Assembly (NCBI GenBank): GCA_021805565.1
Contig: JAJZFA010000039.1
Location: 1 to 53,577 of the forward strand
From: Pseudomonadota bacterium
GTDB lineage: Bacteria > Pseudomonadota > Alphaproteobacteria > Acetobacterales > Acetobacteraceae
Length of the DNA: 53,577 nucleotides
Direction of reading: 5' to 3'
Positions within the stretch are counted from its first letter, which is position 1; each line of letters starts with the position of its first letter. Of the stretch, positions 25,477 through 35,068 are shown in pieces. Under the pieces are notes generated by a model that did not search any database, was not told where the DNA came from, and saw only the letters and a program-made list of their open reading frames with translations. A program made the translations under genes and the position numbers.

Positions 25477-26259
25477 ATGGCGGACTATTTGCATTTTTCC
25501 GGCCAGGGCTGGCTGCAGCTTGGGGAACTGACGCTGGCTTTCCTGCTGTCCGCCATCGTCGGCGCGGAACGGGAGATCCGGCAGAAAAGCGCGGGACTCA
25601 GAACGCACACGCTCGTCGGTGTTTCCGCGGCCCTGATCATGCTGATCTCGAAGTATGGGTTTACCGGCGTCCTCGACAACGGCCGGGTCGTGCTCGACCC
25701 GTCCCGGGTCGCCGCACAAGTGGTATCCGGCATCGGATTTATCGGCGGCGGTGTGATATTCATGCGTCGCGACGTAGTGCGCGGGCTGACGACAGCAGCC
25801 TCGATCTGGTTCACCGCGGCGCTCGGCATGGCATGCGGCGCGGGATTGCCGGTGATCGCGGTGGCTTCGACCGTGGGTCATTTCATCATAATGCTAGGCT
25901 TTCCCAGGCTGATCCGCCGCCTGCCACGACCACGCCGCTCGGCAGCGGAAATCCGCATTTGTTATGACGATGGACGCGAACTGCTGCGCACCATCCTGGT
26001 TCGATGCACCGAACTCCGCTTTGCCATCGACCACGTGCGGCTCGACCGGGAAGACCCACTCGATAGTCCGGAGGACGCCCAGGACCTCGCGGATCGCGAA
26101 GGCATGGCGACCGCCCGCCGGTCGCGTCACACGGGCACCGTCACGCTTCGAATGCAGGTAAAGGGAAAGCGCCCGATTTCGCACCTTATCGCCTCGTTAA
26201 GCGATATCGGCGGTGTAAGGGAGGTTGGCACTGTCAATCAGGAGTCCGAACTGGATTAG
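25477..26259 (+). CDS. MgtC/SapB family membrane protein
   Basis: A 260-residue protein with about five N-terminal membrane helices and a soluble C-terminal domain. LLSAIVGAEREIRQKSAGLRTHTLVG is the MgtC signature, followed by VVSGIGFIGGGVIF and RGLTTAASIWFTAALGMACG. MgtC proteins help cells at low magnesium and can bind and modulate the F-type ATPase; some members are transporters. The C-terminal part ends in an ACT-like domain. AAAGGG lies 7 bases before the ATG. The 260-base upstream leader has two strong hairpins and may control expression. Confidence 0.88.
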   Translation: MADYLHFSGQGWLQLGELTLAFLLSAIVGAEREIRQKSAGLRTHTLVGVSAALIMLISKYGFTGVLDNGRVVLDPSRVAAQVVSGIGFIGGGVIFMRRDVVRGLTTAASIWFTAALGMACGAGLPVIAVASTVGHFIIMLGFPRLIRRLPRPRRSAAEIRICYDDGRELLRTILVRCTELRFAIDHVRLDREDPLDSPEDAQDLADREGMATARRSRHTGTVTLRMQVKGKRPISHLIASLSDIGGVREVGTVNQESELD

Positions 26260-26616
26260 GGCAGCATCGGTGATGCGCCCGTCGGTCGAGCGGCCCGCTC
26301 AAACACTGACTGGGGGCATGCCCGGCGCCACAATCCGGAGCGGAAATGCCGAACGTGGCTAAACCGACGCAAATGGGGTTGGTCAGGCCGCCCCAGGGCC
26401 GCCGTGCCGAACGAGCAAACCGAACACGTGCGGCGTATCCCGCATTACCCCCAATGCAGCGGCCAGATCCTTCACCCCACGGCCGATCATGGTGCGCGAC
26501 CCCCATCGAACGCGATATCCGCTAAAGGCAGCATCGGCAATAAGTGCGTCAGCACGCCGATGAAGCTGCCCGCTCAAACAATGGTTTAGGGCATGTCCGA
26601 CGCCACAACATGGAGC
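26260..26616. repeat. Diverged direct repeat pair in the mgtC-gltA gap
   Basis: Copies of about 85 bases at 26260-26341 and 26527-26616 share the ordered blocks GGCAGCATCGG, GCCCGCTCAAACA, GGGCATG, CGCCACAA and GGAGC, separated by variable bases. On the minus strand both translate to a similar H-x-LSG-x-L-x-RRA string, so they may be remnants of one duplicated sequence. No intact gene occupies 26260-26790. Confidence 0.55.
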
Positions 26617-26790
26617 GATGGTTGTTGGGCATGGCCTAAGAAATCCCGCCAACCGACACCGTGCTGCGCTTGCGAAGGTTGCGTCGAAGCCAATAGCGCC
26701 ATAATTTTGTCTGGAACCACCGGGCCGGTATGACGATATCAGTCTGCCGAACGATGGCGTGCTATCGCACTTTAAATAAGGACATCGCGC

Positions 26791-28098
26791 ATGAGCGCTC
26801 CAGCCAAACGGTCTGTCACGGTCACTCTGGACGGCTCGAATAAATCCACCAGCCTGCCGCTGCTGTCCGGCAGCGTCGGTCCAGATGTGTTCGACATTCG
26901 CAAACTGTATGGCGACCTGGGCGTCTTCACCTATGACCCCGGCTATGGGGCCACGGCCTCGTGCGACAGCAAGATCACGTATATCGACGGAGACGCGGGC
27001 ATTTTGCTGTATCGCGGCTACCCGATCGAACAACTGGCCGAACATTCCAACTTCCTGGAAGTGTGCTACCTGCTGTTGAATGGCGAGTTGCCGAACGCGG
27101 TTCAGGCGCTGGATTTCGACCAGGGCGTGCGCCGCCACACGATGCTGCACGAACAGTTGCGCACGTTTTACAACGGCTTTCGCCGGGACGCCCATCCGAT
27201 GGCGGTTATGTGCGGCGTGGTGGGCGCACTGTCGGCGTTCTATCACGACAGCCTGGATATCCACGACCCGGAAAGCCGTCGGATCAGCGCGTTTCGCCTG
27301 ATCGCCAAGGTGCCGACGATCGCGGCGTGGGCGCATAAATACGCGGTCGGTCAGCCGTTCGTGTATCCCCGCAACGAATTGTCGTACGCGGAAAATTTCC
27401 TGTACATGTTCCATGCCGTGCCTGCCGAGGAGTACAAGCCCAATCCCATTCTGTCCAAGGCCATGGATCTGATCATGATCCTGCATGCCGATCATGAGCA
27501 GAATGCATCCACCAGCACGGTTCGGCTGGCAGGTTCCACGGGCGCCAATCCGTTTGCCTGTATCGCGGCGGGCATTGCCAGCTTGTGGGGGCCCGCGCAT
27601 GGTGGTGCCAACGAAGCCGTGCTGAAGATGCTGGCCGAAATCGGACATACCAGCAATATCAAGCAGTTTTTGGCCGATGTTAAAGATAAAGATAATCATA
27701 CCAAGCTGATGGGCTTCGGCCACCGGGTTTACAAAAACTACGATCCACGGGCGAAAATCATCCAGAAGGCCTGCCACGACGTCCTTCACGAACTGGGAAT
27801 CAAGGGGGACCCGCTGCTCGATCTGGCGATGGAGCTGGAGAAAATCGCTCTGACCGACCCATATTTCGTCGAGCGCAAGCTTTACCCGAATGTCGATTTC
27901 TATTCGGGCATCATCCTGAAAGCGATGGGCTTCCCGACCAGCATGTTTACCGCGCTGTTCGCGGTGTCGCGCACGGTCGGCTGGGTCAGTCAGTGGAAAG
28001 AAATGATGGAAGATCCGCAACAGCGGATCGGTAGGCCCCGGCAGCTGTACACCGGCCCTGCCCAGCGCGACTATGTTCCCTCCGCAACACGCTCCTGA
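26791..28098 (+). CDS. gltA: Citrate synthase
   Basis: GltA condenses acetyl-CoA and oxaloacetate, the entry to the TCA cycle. The 435-residue protein is the type II bacterial form, with [23 protein letters not shown] near residue 65, [18 protein letters not shown] carrying a catalytic His, [16 protein letters not shown], and [21 protein letters not shown] lies 8 bases before ATG 26791. A terminator-like hairpin follows 155 bases after the stop. Confidence 0.97.
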   Translation: MSAPAKRSVTVTLDGSNKSTSLPLLSGSVGPDVFDIRKLYGDLGVFTYDPGYGATASCDSKITYIDGDAGILLYRGYPIEQLAEHSNFLEVCYLLLNGELPNAVQALDFDQGVRRHTMLHEQLRTFYNGFRRDAHPMAVMCGVVGALSAFYHDSLDIHDPESRRISAFRLIAKVPTIAAWAHKYAVGQPFVYPRNELSYAENFLYMFHAVPAEEYKPNPILSKAMDLIMILHADHEQNASTSTVRLAGSTGANPFACIAAGIASLWGPAHGGANEAVLKMLAEIGHTSNIKQFLADVKDKDNHTKLMGFGHRVYKNYDPRAKIIQKACHDVLHELGIKGDPLLDLAMELEKIALTDPYFVERKLYPNVDFYSGIILKAMGFPTSMFTALFAVSRTVGWVSQWKEMMEDPQQRIGRPRQLYTGPAQRDYVPSATRS

Positions 28099-28253
28099 AC
28101 CGGCCCCCGGCTGATCGCCACCCGACCGAAGATCAACCTTCGCAAACTGGGTCAACACGGTTGGGGATGAATCCGATTAGACGCGCCGAAACGCTGGCAA
28201 CGGAAAGACCGAAAGGATCGTTTTTTCCGCTGTCGGTATCGCACCGAGAATAA

Positions 28254-28283
28254 CCGGCGGTCTGACGGATCGCCGGATTTTTT
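28254..28283 (+). terminator. Rho-independent terminator after gltA
   Basis: CCGGCG at 28254-28259 pairs with CGCCGG at 28271-28276 around an 11-base loop, followed directly by ATTTTTTG and more T-rich sequence. It lies about 155 bases downstream of the gltA stop. Confidence 0.65.
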
Positions 28284-28642
28284 GCGTTTTATGTCAGCCG
28301 GTCTGGCAAGCAGGCTGTATTTCACTAGGTGAAATTCGACCTTGGCGGCCTCGCGTCGATTTCAGCGATGATCGCTTGCTTCGGGATAACATTAGAAATG
28401 TATTATAGTGTTATGATTTACATAAATATATTTATAAAATATTAGAAAAATTTACGCCGTCCGTGCTCGGTGAAAGCCACTGCGGTTGGCCGGTTTTCCG
28501 AGTCGATGCTGTCAAGAGACTTACTATGATTTAGATACAATATATTACCGGTGTTTCAGCGACATACTAACGGATGCGAGAGTCAAAATTTGTTAACACA
28601 CGCATAGGTTGCAATTTGGCAGCGTCGCTGAGGATAAAACGT
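28284..28642. other. AT-rich intergenic island
   Basis: The stretch from about 28390 to 28460 is almost all A and T in an otherwise GC-rich window, with several TATA-like hexamers, and a second AT-rich patch runs from 28523 to 28550. No gene was seen. It precedes the unknown gene at 28643 and may hold its promoter or be foreign DNA. Confidence 0.6.
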
Positions 28643-29272
28643 ATGCGAGACAAGATTTCCTTAGATCTTCTCGTCAAAAGCCGGCTTAAACGATGGGGAC
28701 AACGGCCGCCGGGCGTGAAACCCCGCCGGGGGAAAGAAGCATGGCTGCGTGGGCGGCCATCCGAAGACGAAACGCGAATCAGCAGTCCATTTTTGAAGAT
28801 TCCGGGTAGTTCCCGCTTGCGCACCTTGCCCGATGGCCTGTGGCTCAACTTCGGCGGCACATTCGCCGAACCGTTCGTCGATATCCTGGCGATCGAGGCA
28901 TGCAGCACGATCCAGAACCTGCTCGACAAGCGCTCGCGGTTCGCGCCAAGCACTCATTCCATGATGTGCCTGTGCCCGATCGAATGGCTGCTGGCTCGGA
29001 TTAGCCCGGACGATCCAACGCCGCGCTGGCGAACCACGGGCGTTATCCCGCACGAACCGTTCAACGACGTGGTGATACCGGTGCGCGAAATGCGGGTGCT
29101 GTACGGGCTAAAAAGCGGCCATTACCGGGGCTTTGCCAGGCATCAGTTGCCGCATGCGCATGAATTTTTTGTCCCGATGGAAACGCTGACCGAGGAAAAC
29201 AGCGAAGACAACCCCGCGTTGCGCGACCTGATCGGCCGGACGTCGATATCCGCGAATTTCTTCAGCGCGTGA
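28643..29272 (+). CDS. Hypothetical protein downstream of the AT-rich island
   Basis: A 209-residue protein I do not recognise. The first 55 residues are very basic (LVKSRLKRWGQRPPGVKPRRG); the rest is mixed alpha/beta with LPDGLWLNFGGTFAEPFVDI and MMCLCPIEWLLARI. No signal peptide or membrane segment. I start at ATG 28643, 9 bases after GAGG; an earlier ATG at 28574 has no ribosome site. It ends 14 bases before the end of the convergent amidase gene. A basic N-terminus could suggest nucleic-acid binding, which is inference only. Confidence 0.6.
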   Translation: MRDKISLDLLVKSRLKRWGQRPPGVKPRRGKEAWLRGRPSEDETRISSPFLKIPGSSRLRTLPDGLWLNFGGTFAEPFVDILAIEACSTIQNLLDKRSRFAPSTHSMMCLCPIEWLLARISPDDPTPRWRTTGVIPHEPFNDVVIPVREMRVLYGLKSGHYRGFARHQLPHAHEFFVPMETLTEENSEDNPALRDLIGRTSISANFFSA

Positions 29273-29286
29273 CGACCGGCGCTACG

Positions 29287-30243
29287 CTAAAATAGCAGGC
29301 CTTTCTTCAGCATCCCATGCACGCCCTTTTCCCCGTTCACCGTCTGGGTCACATGGAAATCCACCGCCAGGGAGCAGAACTGATACGCTTCCTGGCGCGA
29401 CAGGTTCGTCCGCCCGACGATAAAGGCGATCATTTGCCGCAGCGCTGTCTTCATCGCGACATCCAGATCCTCATGCATGCCCATGGTAATGAAATGGCTG
29501 GCGGATTCCGCGCGCGGGTAGGTCAGCAACGGATCGCGCACCCCTCCGCCCTTGTGCAGCGTCAGGGTGAACGTGCCGGTCAGGCAGATTTCCAGGGCAT
29601 TGATGCACACCTCGCCGTCGCCTTGCACACCATGACCATCTCCGGCCGAGAACAGCGCGCCCGGCGCCCAGACCGGCAGAAACAGCGTGGACCCCTCGCC
29701 AAGTTCCTTATTATCCAAATTGCCGCCATGCTCGCGCGGCTGAATCGTGGAAATCCTGCCGTAAGCCGGCGGCGGGGCCACGCCCATAACCCCGAAAAAC
29801 GGCGCCAGATTCAGTTCGGTGCCCCATGGCAGACGACATATTTTGCGCTCGCGATCGACCGGGATATGCGACAGAAACGTCTCGGGGAAGTCTTCAGGGA
29901 TCGTGCCGGCCAGCGGACGGAAACCGCAATAGCCCCAGTCGCAGCCAAGTTCGATCCTGTCGATCCGGACTTCCAGCATGTCGCCCGGTTCTGCACCCGC
30001 GACCGCCACCGGGCCGGTGATCAGATGACCCGGCGCGCGCGGCACGTTGGCGGCATGGATCGCGGCCAGGGCTGGGGGAACGGTCAACCCGGACCCGGCG
30101 GCAGGCATGACCTCTGGCCCACCCGACACGCATTCAAGAGTGACTGTGTCGCCCGAGGCGATCGTGATCAGCGGCGGAAAACTGGCGTCGAAGACGCCCC
30201 ATCGAACGGTTTCCGGTGTCGAGGCTATTCGATGTACTGCCAT
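29287..30243 (-). CDS. Acetamidase/formamidase family hydrolase
   Basis: A 318-residue member of the FmdA/AmdA family, which hydrolyses short amides to ammonia and the acid. Marks are GHLITGPVAVAGAEPGDMLEV, the CDWGYCGFRPLAGT region, GVMGVAPPPAYGRIST, and DGHGVQGDGEVCINALE, which carries acidic metal-site residues. AAGGGA stands 8 bases before ATG 30243. It stands alone, so its amide is not indicated by neighbours; a nitrogen-scavenging role is likely. Confidence 0.88.
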   Translation of the reverse strand: MAVHRIASTPETVRWGVFDASFPPLITIASGDTVTLECVSGGPEVMPAAGSGLTVPPALAAIHAANVPRAPGHLITGPVAVAGAEPGDMLEVRIDRIELGCDWGYCGFRPLAGTIPEDFPETFLSHIPVDRERKICRLPWGTELNLAPFFGVMGVAPPPAYGRISTIQPREHGGNLDNKELGEGSTLFLPVWAPGALFSAGDGHGVQGDGEVCINALEICLTGTFTLTLHKGGGVRDPLLTYPRAESASHFITMGMHEDLDVAMKTALRQMIAFIVGRTNLSRQEAYQFCSLAVDFHVTQTVNGEKGVHGMLKKGLLF

Positions 30244-30389
30244 TCCGCCGTTCCCTTGCCGTCAGCCAACAAGGGCGATGCCACCACATCCGTAGAGGCG
30301 GCACAACCGGATAAATGGCTGAATTGAGTCGTGCGGCCTGTTAGGCCTGCCCGGCACTTATCGCCTTGGGTCGCGGCGCCGCACGCGCC

Positions 30390-30686
30390 CTAAATCGTTG
30401 GATGAGCGTGCAGCTTTACCGGCGATACGCGCGCCGGATCGCCAGAAAAACCCGCCGACACGGACTGCCGAGCCTTCAGTTCGGCGCCAATGGCGGCGGC
30501 GAGCGCGGGATTTGCGCGCCTGATCTGGCTGGCGCGCAGGGTAACCCCAAGGTTGGACGACGGACGTATCTCCCATGCCTCCAGGAACAGCAGGTCGGCC
30601 GCCGCCCCCGAGTCCCGGATATTTTGCAACGCCTGCCGTAAGGCTTGGGTAAAAGGCGGATGCCGCTCGTTTTCGGTGGCATACAT
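30390..30686 (-). CDS. Hypothetical protein, 98 residues
   Basis: A small frame with reasonable codon use. It reads FTQALRQALQNIRDSGAAAD then LLFLEAWEIRP, a helical start, and has a basic tail. AGGAG lies 12 bases before ATG 30686, a little far. No family recognised. The flanking 30244-30389 and 30687-30849 hold nothing I can name. Confidence 0.4.
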   Translation of the reverse strand: MYATENERHPPFTQALRQALQNIRDSGAAADLLFLEAWEIRPSSNLGVTLRASQIRRANPALAAAIGAELKARQSVSAGFSGDPARVSPVKLHAHPTI

Positions 30687-30849
30687 TGGACGGTCCCACT
30701 CCTGTCTTCGTCATGTCCTGCCGCCGCCGCGAGAGATAATTTCCCGGACGGCGACGACAGGAACATCGCGCCATGCAGTTGGGATGCGCTACGCTGTTTC
30801 ACCAGTGCGATGCCATGACAAGCGGATGAATTCGGATTCAGACCGCGGA

Positions 30850-32145
30850 TCAGTAGCGATAAAGATCGTGCTTAAACGGCCCTTGTTCGGCAATGCCCAG
30901 ATACTCCGCCTGCTTGGCTGACAATTTCGTGAGCGTCGCGCCGACCTTCTCCAGATGCAGCGCGGCCACCTTCTCGTCGAGGTGCTTCGGCAACGTGTAC
31001 ACCGTATCGGTGCCATATTTGCCGGCGGGGGCGTTGTACAGTTCGATCTGCGCCAGCACCTGATTGCTGAAACTCGCGCTCATCACGAAACTCGGATGGC
31101 CCGTGGCGTTGCCCAGGTTCACCAGTCGGCCTTCGGACAGCACGATCAAACGCTTGCCATCGGGGAACACAACCTCATCGACCTGAGGCTTAACGTTTTC
31201 CCATTTGTAATTCCGCAACGACTCGATCTGAATCTCGGAATCGAAGTGCCCGATATTGCAAACGATCGCCCGGTGCTTCATCGCCCGCATGTGATCGATG
31301 GTGATCACATCGACATTGCCGGTGGCGGTGACGAAGATATCGCCCCATCCGGCCGCATCGTCCATGGTGACGACCTGATAGCCTTCCATCGCCGCCTGCA
31401 ATGCACAGATCGGGTCGATTTCGGTCACCATCACCCGGCAGCCGGCGTTACGCAGCGACGCGGCGGACCCTTTGCCGACGTCGCCGAAGCCGTTCACCAC
31501 GGCGACTTTGCCAGCCATCATCACGTCGGTGCCGCGGCGAATGCCATCGACCAGCGATTCACGGCAGCCATACAGATTATCGAATTTCGACTTCGTCACG
31601 CTGTCGTTGACGTTGATCGCCGGGGTCAGCAGCTTGCCGGCCTTGGCCATGTCCCACAGGCGATGCACGCCGGTGGTGGTTTCCTCCGAGATGCCCTTCA
31701 CGTCCGCCAGCATCGCCGGATACTTGTCGTGCATCAGCACGGTCAGGTCGCCACCGTCATCGAGGATCATGTTCGGCGTCCAGCCGTCTGGCCCGCGCAC
31801 CGTCTGTTCGATGCACCACCAGAATTCCTCCTCGTTCAGGCCCTTCCAGGCGAAAACGGGAATCCCGGCCGCGGCGATACCGGCCGCGGCGTGATCCTGG
31901 GTGGAGAAAATGTTGCACGAAGACCAGCGCACCGTCGCGCCGAGGGCGATCAGCGTCTCGATCAGCACCGCAGTCTGGATCGTCATGTGCAGACAACCGG
32001 CGATGCGCGCGCCCTTCAGCGGCTGCGCGTTGCCGTATTCCTCGCGAATTTTCATCAGGCCGGGCATTTCGTCCTCGGCCATGCTGATTTCCTTGCGGCC
32101 CCAGTCGGCAAGGGAAAGGTCTTTAACTTTGAAATCCTGCGCCAT
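30850..32145 (-). CDS. ahcY: Adenosylhomocysteinase
   Basis: AhcY splits S-adenosylhomocysteine into adenosine and homocysteine with a bound NAD, clearing the inhibitor left by methyltransferases. The 431-residue protein has [35 protein letters not shown], the NAD-binding [17 protein letters not shown], and [11 protein letters not shown], ending in KHDLYRY as usual. High demand is expected here because cobalamin synthesis uses many S-adenosylmethionine-dependent methylations. A dyad about 30 bases upstream may be its operator. Confidence 0.97.
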   Translation of the reverse strand: MAQDFKVKDLSLADWGRKEISMAEDEMPGLMKIREEYGNAQPLKGARIAGCLHMTIQTAVLIETLIALGATVRWSSCNIFSTQDHAAAGIAAAGIPVFAWKGLNEEEFWWCIEQTVRGPDGWTPNMILDDGGDLTVLMHDKYPAMLADVKGISEETTTGVHRLWDMAKAGKLLTPAINVNDSVTKSKFDNLYGCRESLVDGIRRGTDVMMAGKVAVVNGFGDVGKGSAASLRNAGCRVMVTEIDPICALQAAMEGYQVVTMDDAAGWGDIFVTATGNVDVITIDHMRAMKHRAIVCNIGHFDSEIQIESLRNYKWENVKPQVDEVVFPDGKRLIVLSEGRLVNLGNATGHPSFVMSASFSNQVLAQIELYNAPAGKYGTDTVYTLPKHLDEKVAALHLEKVGATLTKLSAKQAEYLGIAEQGPFKHDLYRY

Positions 32146-32174
32146 GCGCGTCGCTCCTGATTGGCAGCGGCGCT

Positions 32175-32194
32175 ATATAAAGATATCTGCATGT
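32175..32194 (-). promoter_or_regulatory. Dyad upstream of ahcY, SahR-like operator candidate
   Basis: The 20-base imperfect palindrome centred on GATATC (left half ATATAAAGAT, right half ATCTGCATGT on the plus strand) lies about 30 bases before the ahcY ATG. I recall ATAAAGATATCTTTAT-like sites for the ArsR-type regulator SahR in alphaproteobacteria. The half-sites differ at three positions. Confidence 0.4.
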
Positions 32195-32219
32195 TTGCAA
32201 GAAGAGTCGGCGGTCCCGG

Positions 32220-33401
32220 TCACACCGGAATAAATTTCACCCGTCTGCCGTCCACGCCCAGCGCGATCCGCCCCTGTTTCAGCAACAGCGCGTCGTTGCC
32301 GAAGACCTCTCGCCGCCACCCGTGCAGCCCCGGAATATCGGGACTATCCTCGGTGGCCAGCCGATCGATATCGTCGGAACTGGCGACCAGCCGGGGCGCG
32401 ACTGTGTGCTGTTCGGACTTTGCCGCCAGCAGCACCTTCAGCAAGGAAACCAGCGCCGCCGATGGACGTGCCGAATCGCGCGGAGGCGCCGCCACGGACA
32501 GTCCGGCGTCCGGCACGGCTCGGGCAGCGGTCAGCACGTCCAGCAACGCAACGCCGGATCGGCCCTCGGCGAACCCGCGCGTTACGCCACGGATCCGCGT
32601 CAGCGCGTCGGCATCGCCGGGCACCGTCGCCGCGATTTCCAGCAGCGCCTCGTCCTTGATCAGGCGCTGGCGCGGAACGTTGACGCGCTGTGCCTCTTTC
32701 TCCCGCCACGCGGCGACTTCCTTCAGCACATACAACAGCCGGCGATTGGTTGTGCGCGGCCGCAACCGCTCCCACGCCGTTTCCGGATCGGCGCGATAGG
32801 TCGCCGGGTTATTCAGGATCGCCATCTCCTCGGCGACCCAGCTCAGGCGGTTGTCCTGTTCCAGGCGGCGACTCAGACGGACATAGACGTCGCGCAAATA
32901 GGTGACGTCGGCCGCCGCATAGGCGATCTGCGATGCGGACAAGGGCCGAACCGACCAGTCGCTGAAGCGATGCGCCTTGTCGATCATGCCGCCCGTCAGG
33001 TTGGACACCAGTGCATCGTAACCGACCTGATCGCCGAACCCGGCCACCATGGCGGCCACCTGCGTATCGAACAGCGGCCGCGGAACCGCGCCAAAGCGCA
33101 GCACAAAAATCTCGATGTCCTGACGCGCGGCGTGAAACACTTTCGTCACCGCCGGGTCGGCGAATAATACGCCAAGGGCGGACAGGTCGATGCCCTCTGC
33201 TTCCGCATCGATCACCGCGACCTCGTGCTCGCCCGCGATCTGCACCAGGCAGAGTTCCGGCCAGTACGTGCGTTCGCGCATGAATTCGGTATCGACGGCG
33301 ATGAAGGTCTCGCCATGCATGCGCTGGCAGAACGCCGCCAACGCGCCGGTATCGGCAATAAGGACGGGTGGGGGGAAGCCTGGATGCGAGGACTTAGTCA
33401 T
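32220..33401 (-). CDS. rnd: Ribonuclease D
   Basis: RNase D trims the 3' ends of tRNA precursors and other structured RNAs. The 393-residue protein has the DEDDy exonuclease motifs: FIAVDTEFMRERTYWPELCL (Exo I), VFHAARQDIEIF (Exo II) and AYAAADVTYLRDVY (Exo III), then an HRDC-like helical C-terminus starting PETAWERLRP. The start is ATG 33401. It ends 74 bases upstream of ahcY, which probably has its own promoter in that gap. Confidence 0.94.
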   Translation of the reverse strand: MTKSSHPGFPPPVLIADTGALAAFCQRMHGETFIAVDTEFMRERTYWPELCLVQIAGEHEVAVIDAEAEGIDLSALGVLFADPAVTKVFHAARQDIEIFVLRFGAVPRPLFDTQVAAMVAGFGDQVGYDALVSNLTGGMIDKAHRFSDWSVRPLSASQIAYAAADVTYLRDVYVRLSRRLEQDNRLSWVAEEMAILNNPATYRADPETAWERLRPRTTNRRLLYVLKEVAAWREKEAQRVNVPRQRLIKDEALLEIAATVPGDADALTRIRGVTRGFAEGRSGVALLDVLTAARAVPDAGLSVAAPPRDSARPSAALVSLLKVLLAAKSEQHTVAPRLVASSDDIDRLATEDSPDIPGLHGWRREVFGNDALLLKQGRIALGVDGRRVKFIPV

Positions 33402-33736
33402 GGACCGGTTGTACACGGGAGTGTGCGAAAGGCCAAAACAAGACAGGGCCGGGCTGGCTTGCCCGGAAACCGCGAAGAAATCATCGGGTGTGCCTTGCCG
33501 TTATGGCTCCGAATGGCCGCATCGCATCGCCGACCACCCGGCGGCAATCGTCCCGGCCGATGCGAACCGAAGGCCACGGCAAAGCCCGCCGGACCAGTCC
33601 CTGCCGGCACACCGCCACCGGCCAGCCCGCCACGCGACACCGGGCGACACCGATACCGGTGGATTGATCTTTCCCAGCCAGTCCCGTACTCAGCCCCGGC
33701 GCCGTCGCGACCGGACGGCAGGGGAAGAAAATCGCG
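33402..33736. other. Intergenic stretch between divergent genes
   Basis: 335 bases between the divergent rnd and FAD-subunit genes. No gene, repeat or strong promoter was recognised; it should hold the promoters of both. Confidence 0.4.
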
Positions 33737-34504
33737 ATGAAAGCGCCGGCCTTCGACTATATCAGAGCAGCGACCGTCGCCGAGGCGTGTGCGGCCCTGG
33801 CGGCCGAAGGACCGGACGCACGATTGATCGCCGGTGGCCAAAGCCTGCTGCCGGCGATGAATTTGCGACTGGCATCGCCCCGTATGCTGATCGATATCGG
33901 CCGTATCGCGGGCCTCGGCCGCATCGCCGTGGACGGCGACATGCTCCGGATCGGCGCGCTGGCACGCCACGACGCCATTCTGCGCGATGCGACGGTCGCG
34001 CACCATGTTCCGCTGCTGACCGAAGCCCTGCGCCATGTCGCCCATCCGGCAATCCGGACGCGCGGAACCATCGGCGGCAATCTGGCACACGCCGACCCGG
34101 CCTCGGAACTACCCGCCTGCATGCTGGCGCTACAGGCCGTCATCGAAGCGGTATCGCCGCGCGGCACACGGCGCATCGCGGCGGATGCGTTCTTCGCCGG
34201 CTTGTTCCAAACCGCGCTCGAACCCGATGAGATGCTGACGGCCGTGGAAATCCCGCTGCCCGCCGGCCCGTTTTTCTTCCAGGAAATCGCCCGCCGCGCC
34301 GGCGATTATGCGATCGTGGGCCTCGCGGCCTCGGCGACCCGGTTTGCTTACTTCTCGGTGGCCGACCGGCCCGCGATGCGCGCCCCCTTCGCGGCGCTGG
34401 ATTTCGATCCACCGAACGATTTGCAGGCGACGGGCGCGATGCGGCTGCACCTCGCGGGTGTTTTGCGCGACAACGCCCTGACCGCACTGGGGATCCGCGC
34501 ATGA
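33737..34504 (+). CDS. FAD-binding subunit of a xanthine dehydrogenase/CO dehydrogenase-type enzyme
   Basis: A 255-residue medium subunit (CoxM-like) of a molybdenum hydroxylase, which passes electrons from the [2Fe-2S] clusters to FAD. The FAD site is RLIAGGQSLLPAMNLRLA at about 29-46 and TRGTIGGNLAHADPASELPA at about 112. The C-terminal CO-dehydrogenase flavoprotein domain is short, as family members are usually nearer 280 residues. It overlaps the Fe-S subunit gene by ATGA. The large molybdopterin subunit is absent from the window. Confidence 0.88.
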   Translation: MKAPAFDYIRAATVAEACAALAAEGPDARLIAGGQSLLPAMNLRLASPRMLIDIGRIAGLGRIAVDGDMLRIGALARHDAILRDATVAHHVPLLTEALRHVAHPAIRTRGTIGGNLAHADPASELPACMLALQAVIEAVSPRGTRRIAADAFFAGLFQTALEPDEMLTAVEIPLPAGPFFFQEIARRAGDYAIVGLAASATRFAYFSVADRPAMRAPFAALDFDPPNDLQATGAMRLHLAGVLRDNALTALGIRA

Positions 34505-34977
34505 AGATCGTGCTGACCGTCAACGGCGAAACCGTCCGCGCCGATATCGAACCGCGCGTTCACCTCGCCGACTTCCTTCGCGAGCATTTGTCGCTCACCG
34601 GCACCCATCTGGGCTGCGAACATGGCGTGTGCGGCGCCTGCACCGTTCGTCTGGATGGCGCGCTGGTCCGCGCCTGCCTGGTGCTGGCGGTGCAGGCGGA
34701 TGGCTGTAGCGTCGAAACGATCGAGGGTCTGTCCGACAGCGGGGAAATCGCCGATTTGCAGAAGGCGTTTCACGACCGCAATGCGTTGCAGTGCGGATAC
34801 TGTACGCCGGGAATGCTGATCGCGGCTCAGGATTTGCTGCTGCACGACCAGGACCCCAGCCGCGCCGCGATCCGCGAACACCTGTCAGGTAATTACTGCC
34901 GGTGCACCGGCTACCACGCGATCGTCGATGCGGTGGCGGCAACCGCGGCGGAACGCAATCGCGGCCGCCCAGGCTGA
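34501..34977 (+). CDS. [2Fe-2S] subunit of a molybdenum hydroxylase
   Basis: A 158-residue small subunit (CoxS-like). The plant-ferredoxin-type cluster ligands are in GCEHGVCGACTVRL, and the second cluster ligands in QCGYCTPGMLIAAQ and GNYCRCTGYHAIV. These clusters connect the molybdenum centre with FAD. The gene overlaps the FAD subunit gene by 4 bases. A large subunit gene would normally follow, but the next gene is a nuclease, so the complex must recruit a catalytic subunit encoded elsewhere or be a remnant. Confidence 0.92.
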   Translation: MKIVLTVNGETVRADIEPRVHLADFLREHLSLTGTHLGCEHGVCGACTVRLDGALVRACLVLAVQADGCSVETIEGLSDSGEIADLQKAFHDRNALQCGYCTPGMLIAAQDLLLHDQDPSRAAIREHLSGNYCRCTGYHAIVDAVAATAAERNRGRPG

Positions 34978-35068
34978 TTCTCCCCGGCACAACGGCGGCT
35001 TTGCGCCGATCGGGTTAAGGCCCGCCGCGTCATTCCCGCGGCACCGCAACCGTGATAGGGCTGGCCCC

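Noticed and set aside
26383-28158. A 591-residue open frame antisense to gltA
   Set aside because: Same shadow effect; gltA is unmistakable on the plus strand.
30955-32160. A 401-residue open frame antisense to ahcY
   Set aside because: Shadow of a highly conserved gene; no independent signals.
32146-32219. SAH riboswitch upstream of ahcY
   Set aside because: Only 74 bases separate rnd and ahcY and they lack the riboswitch core; a protein operator is a better reading.
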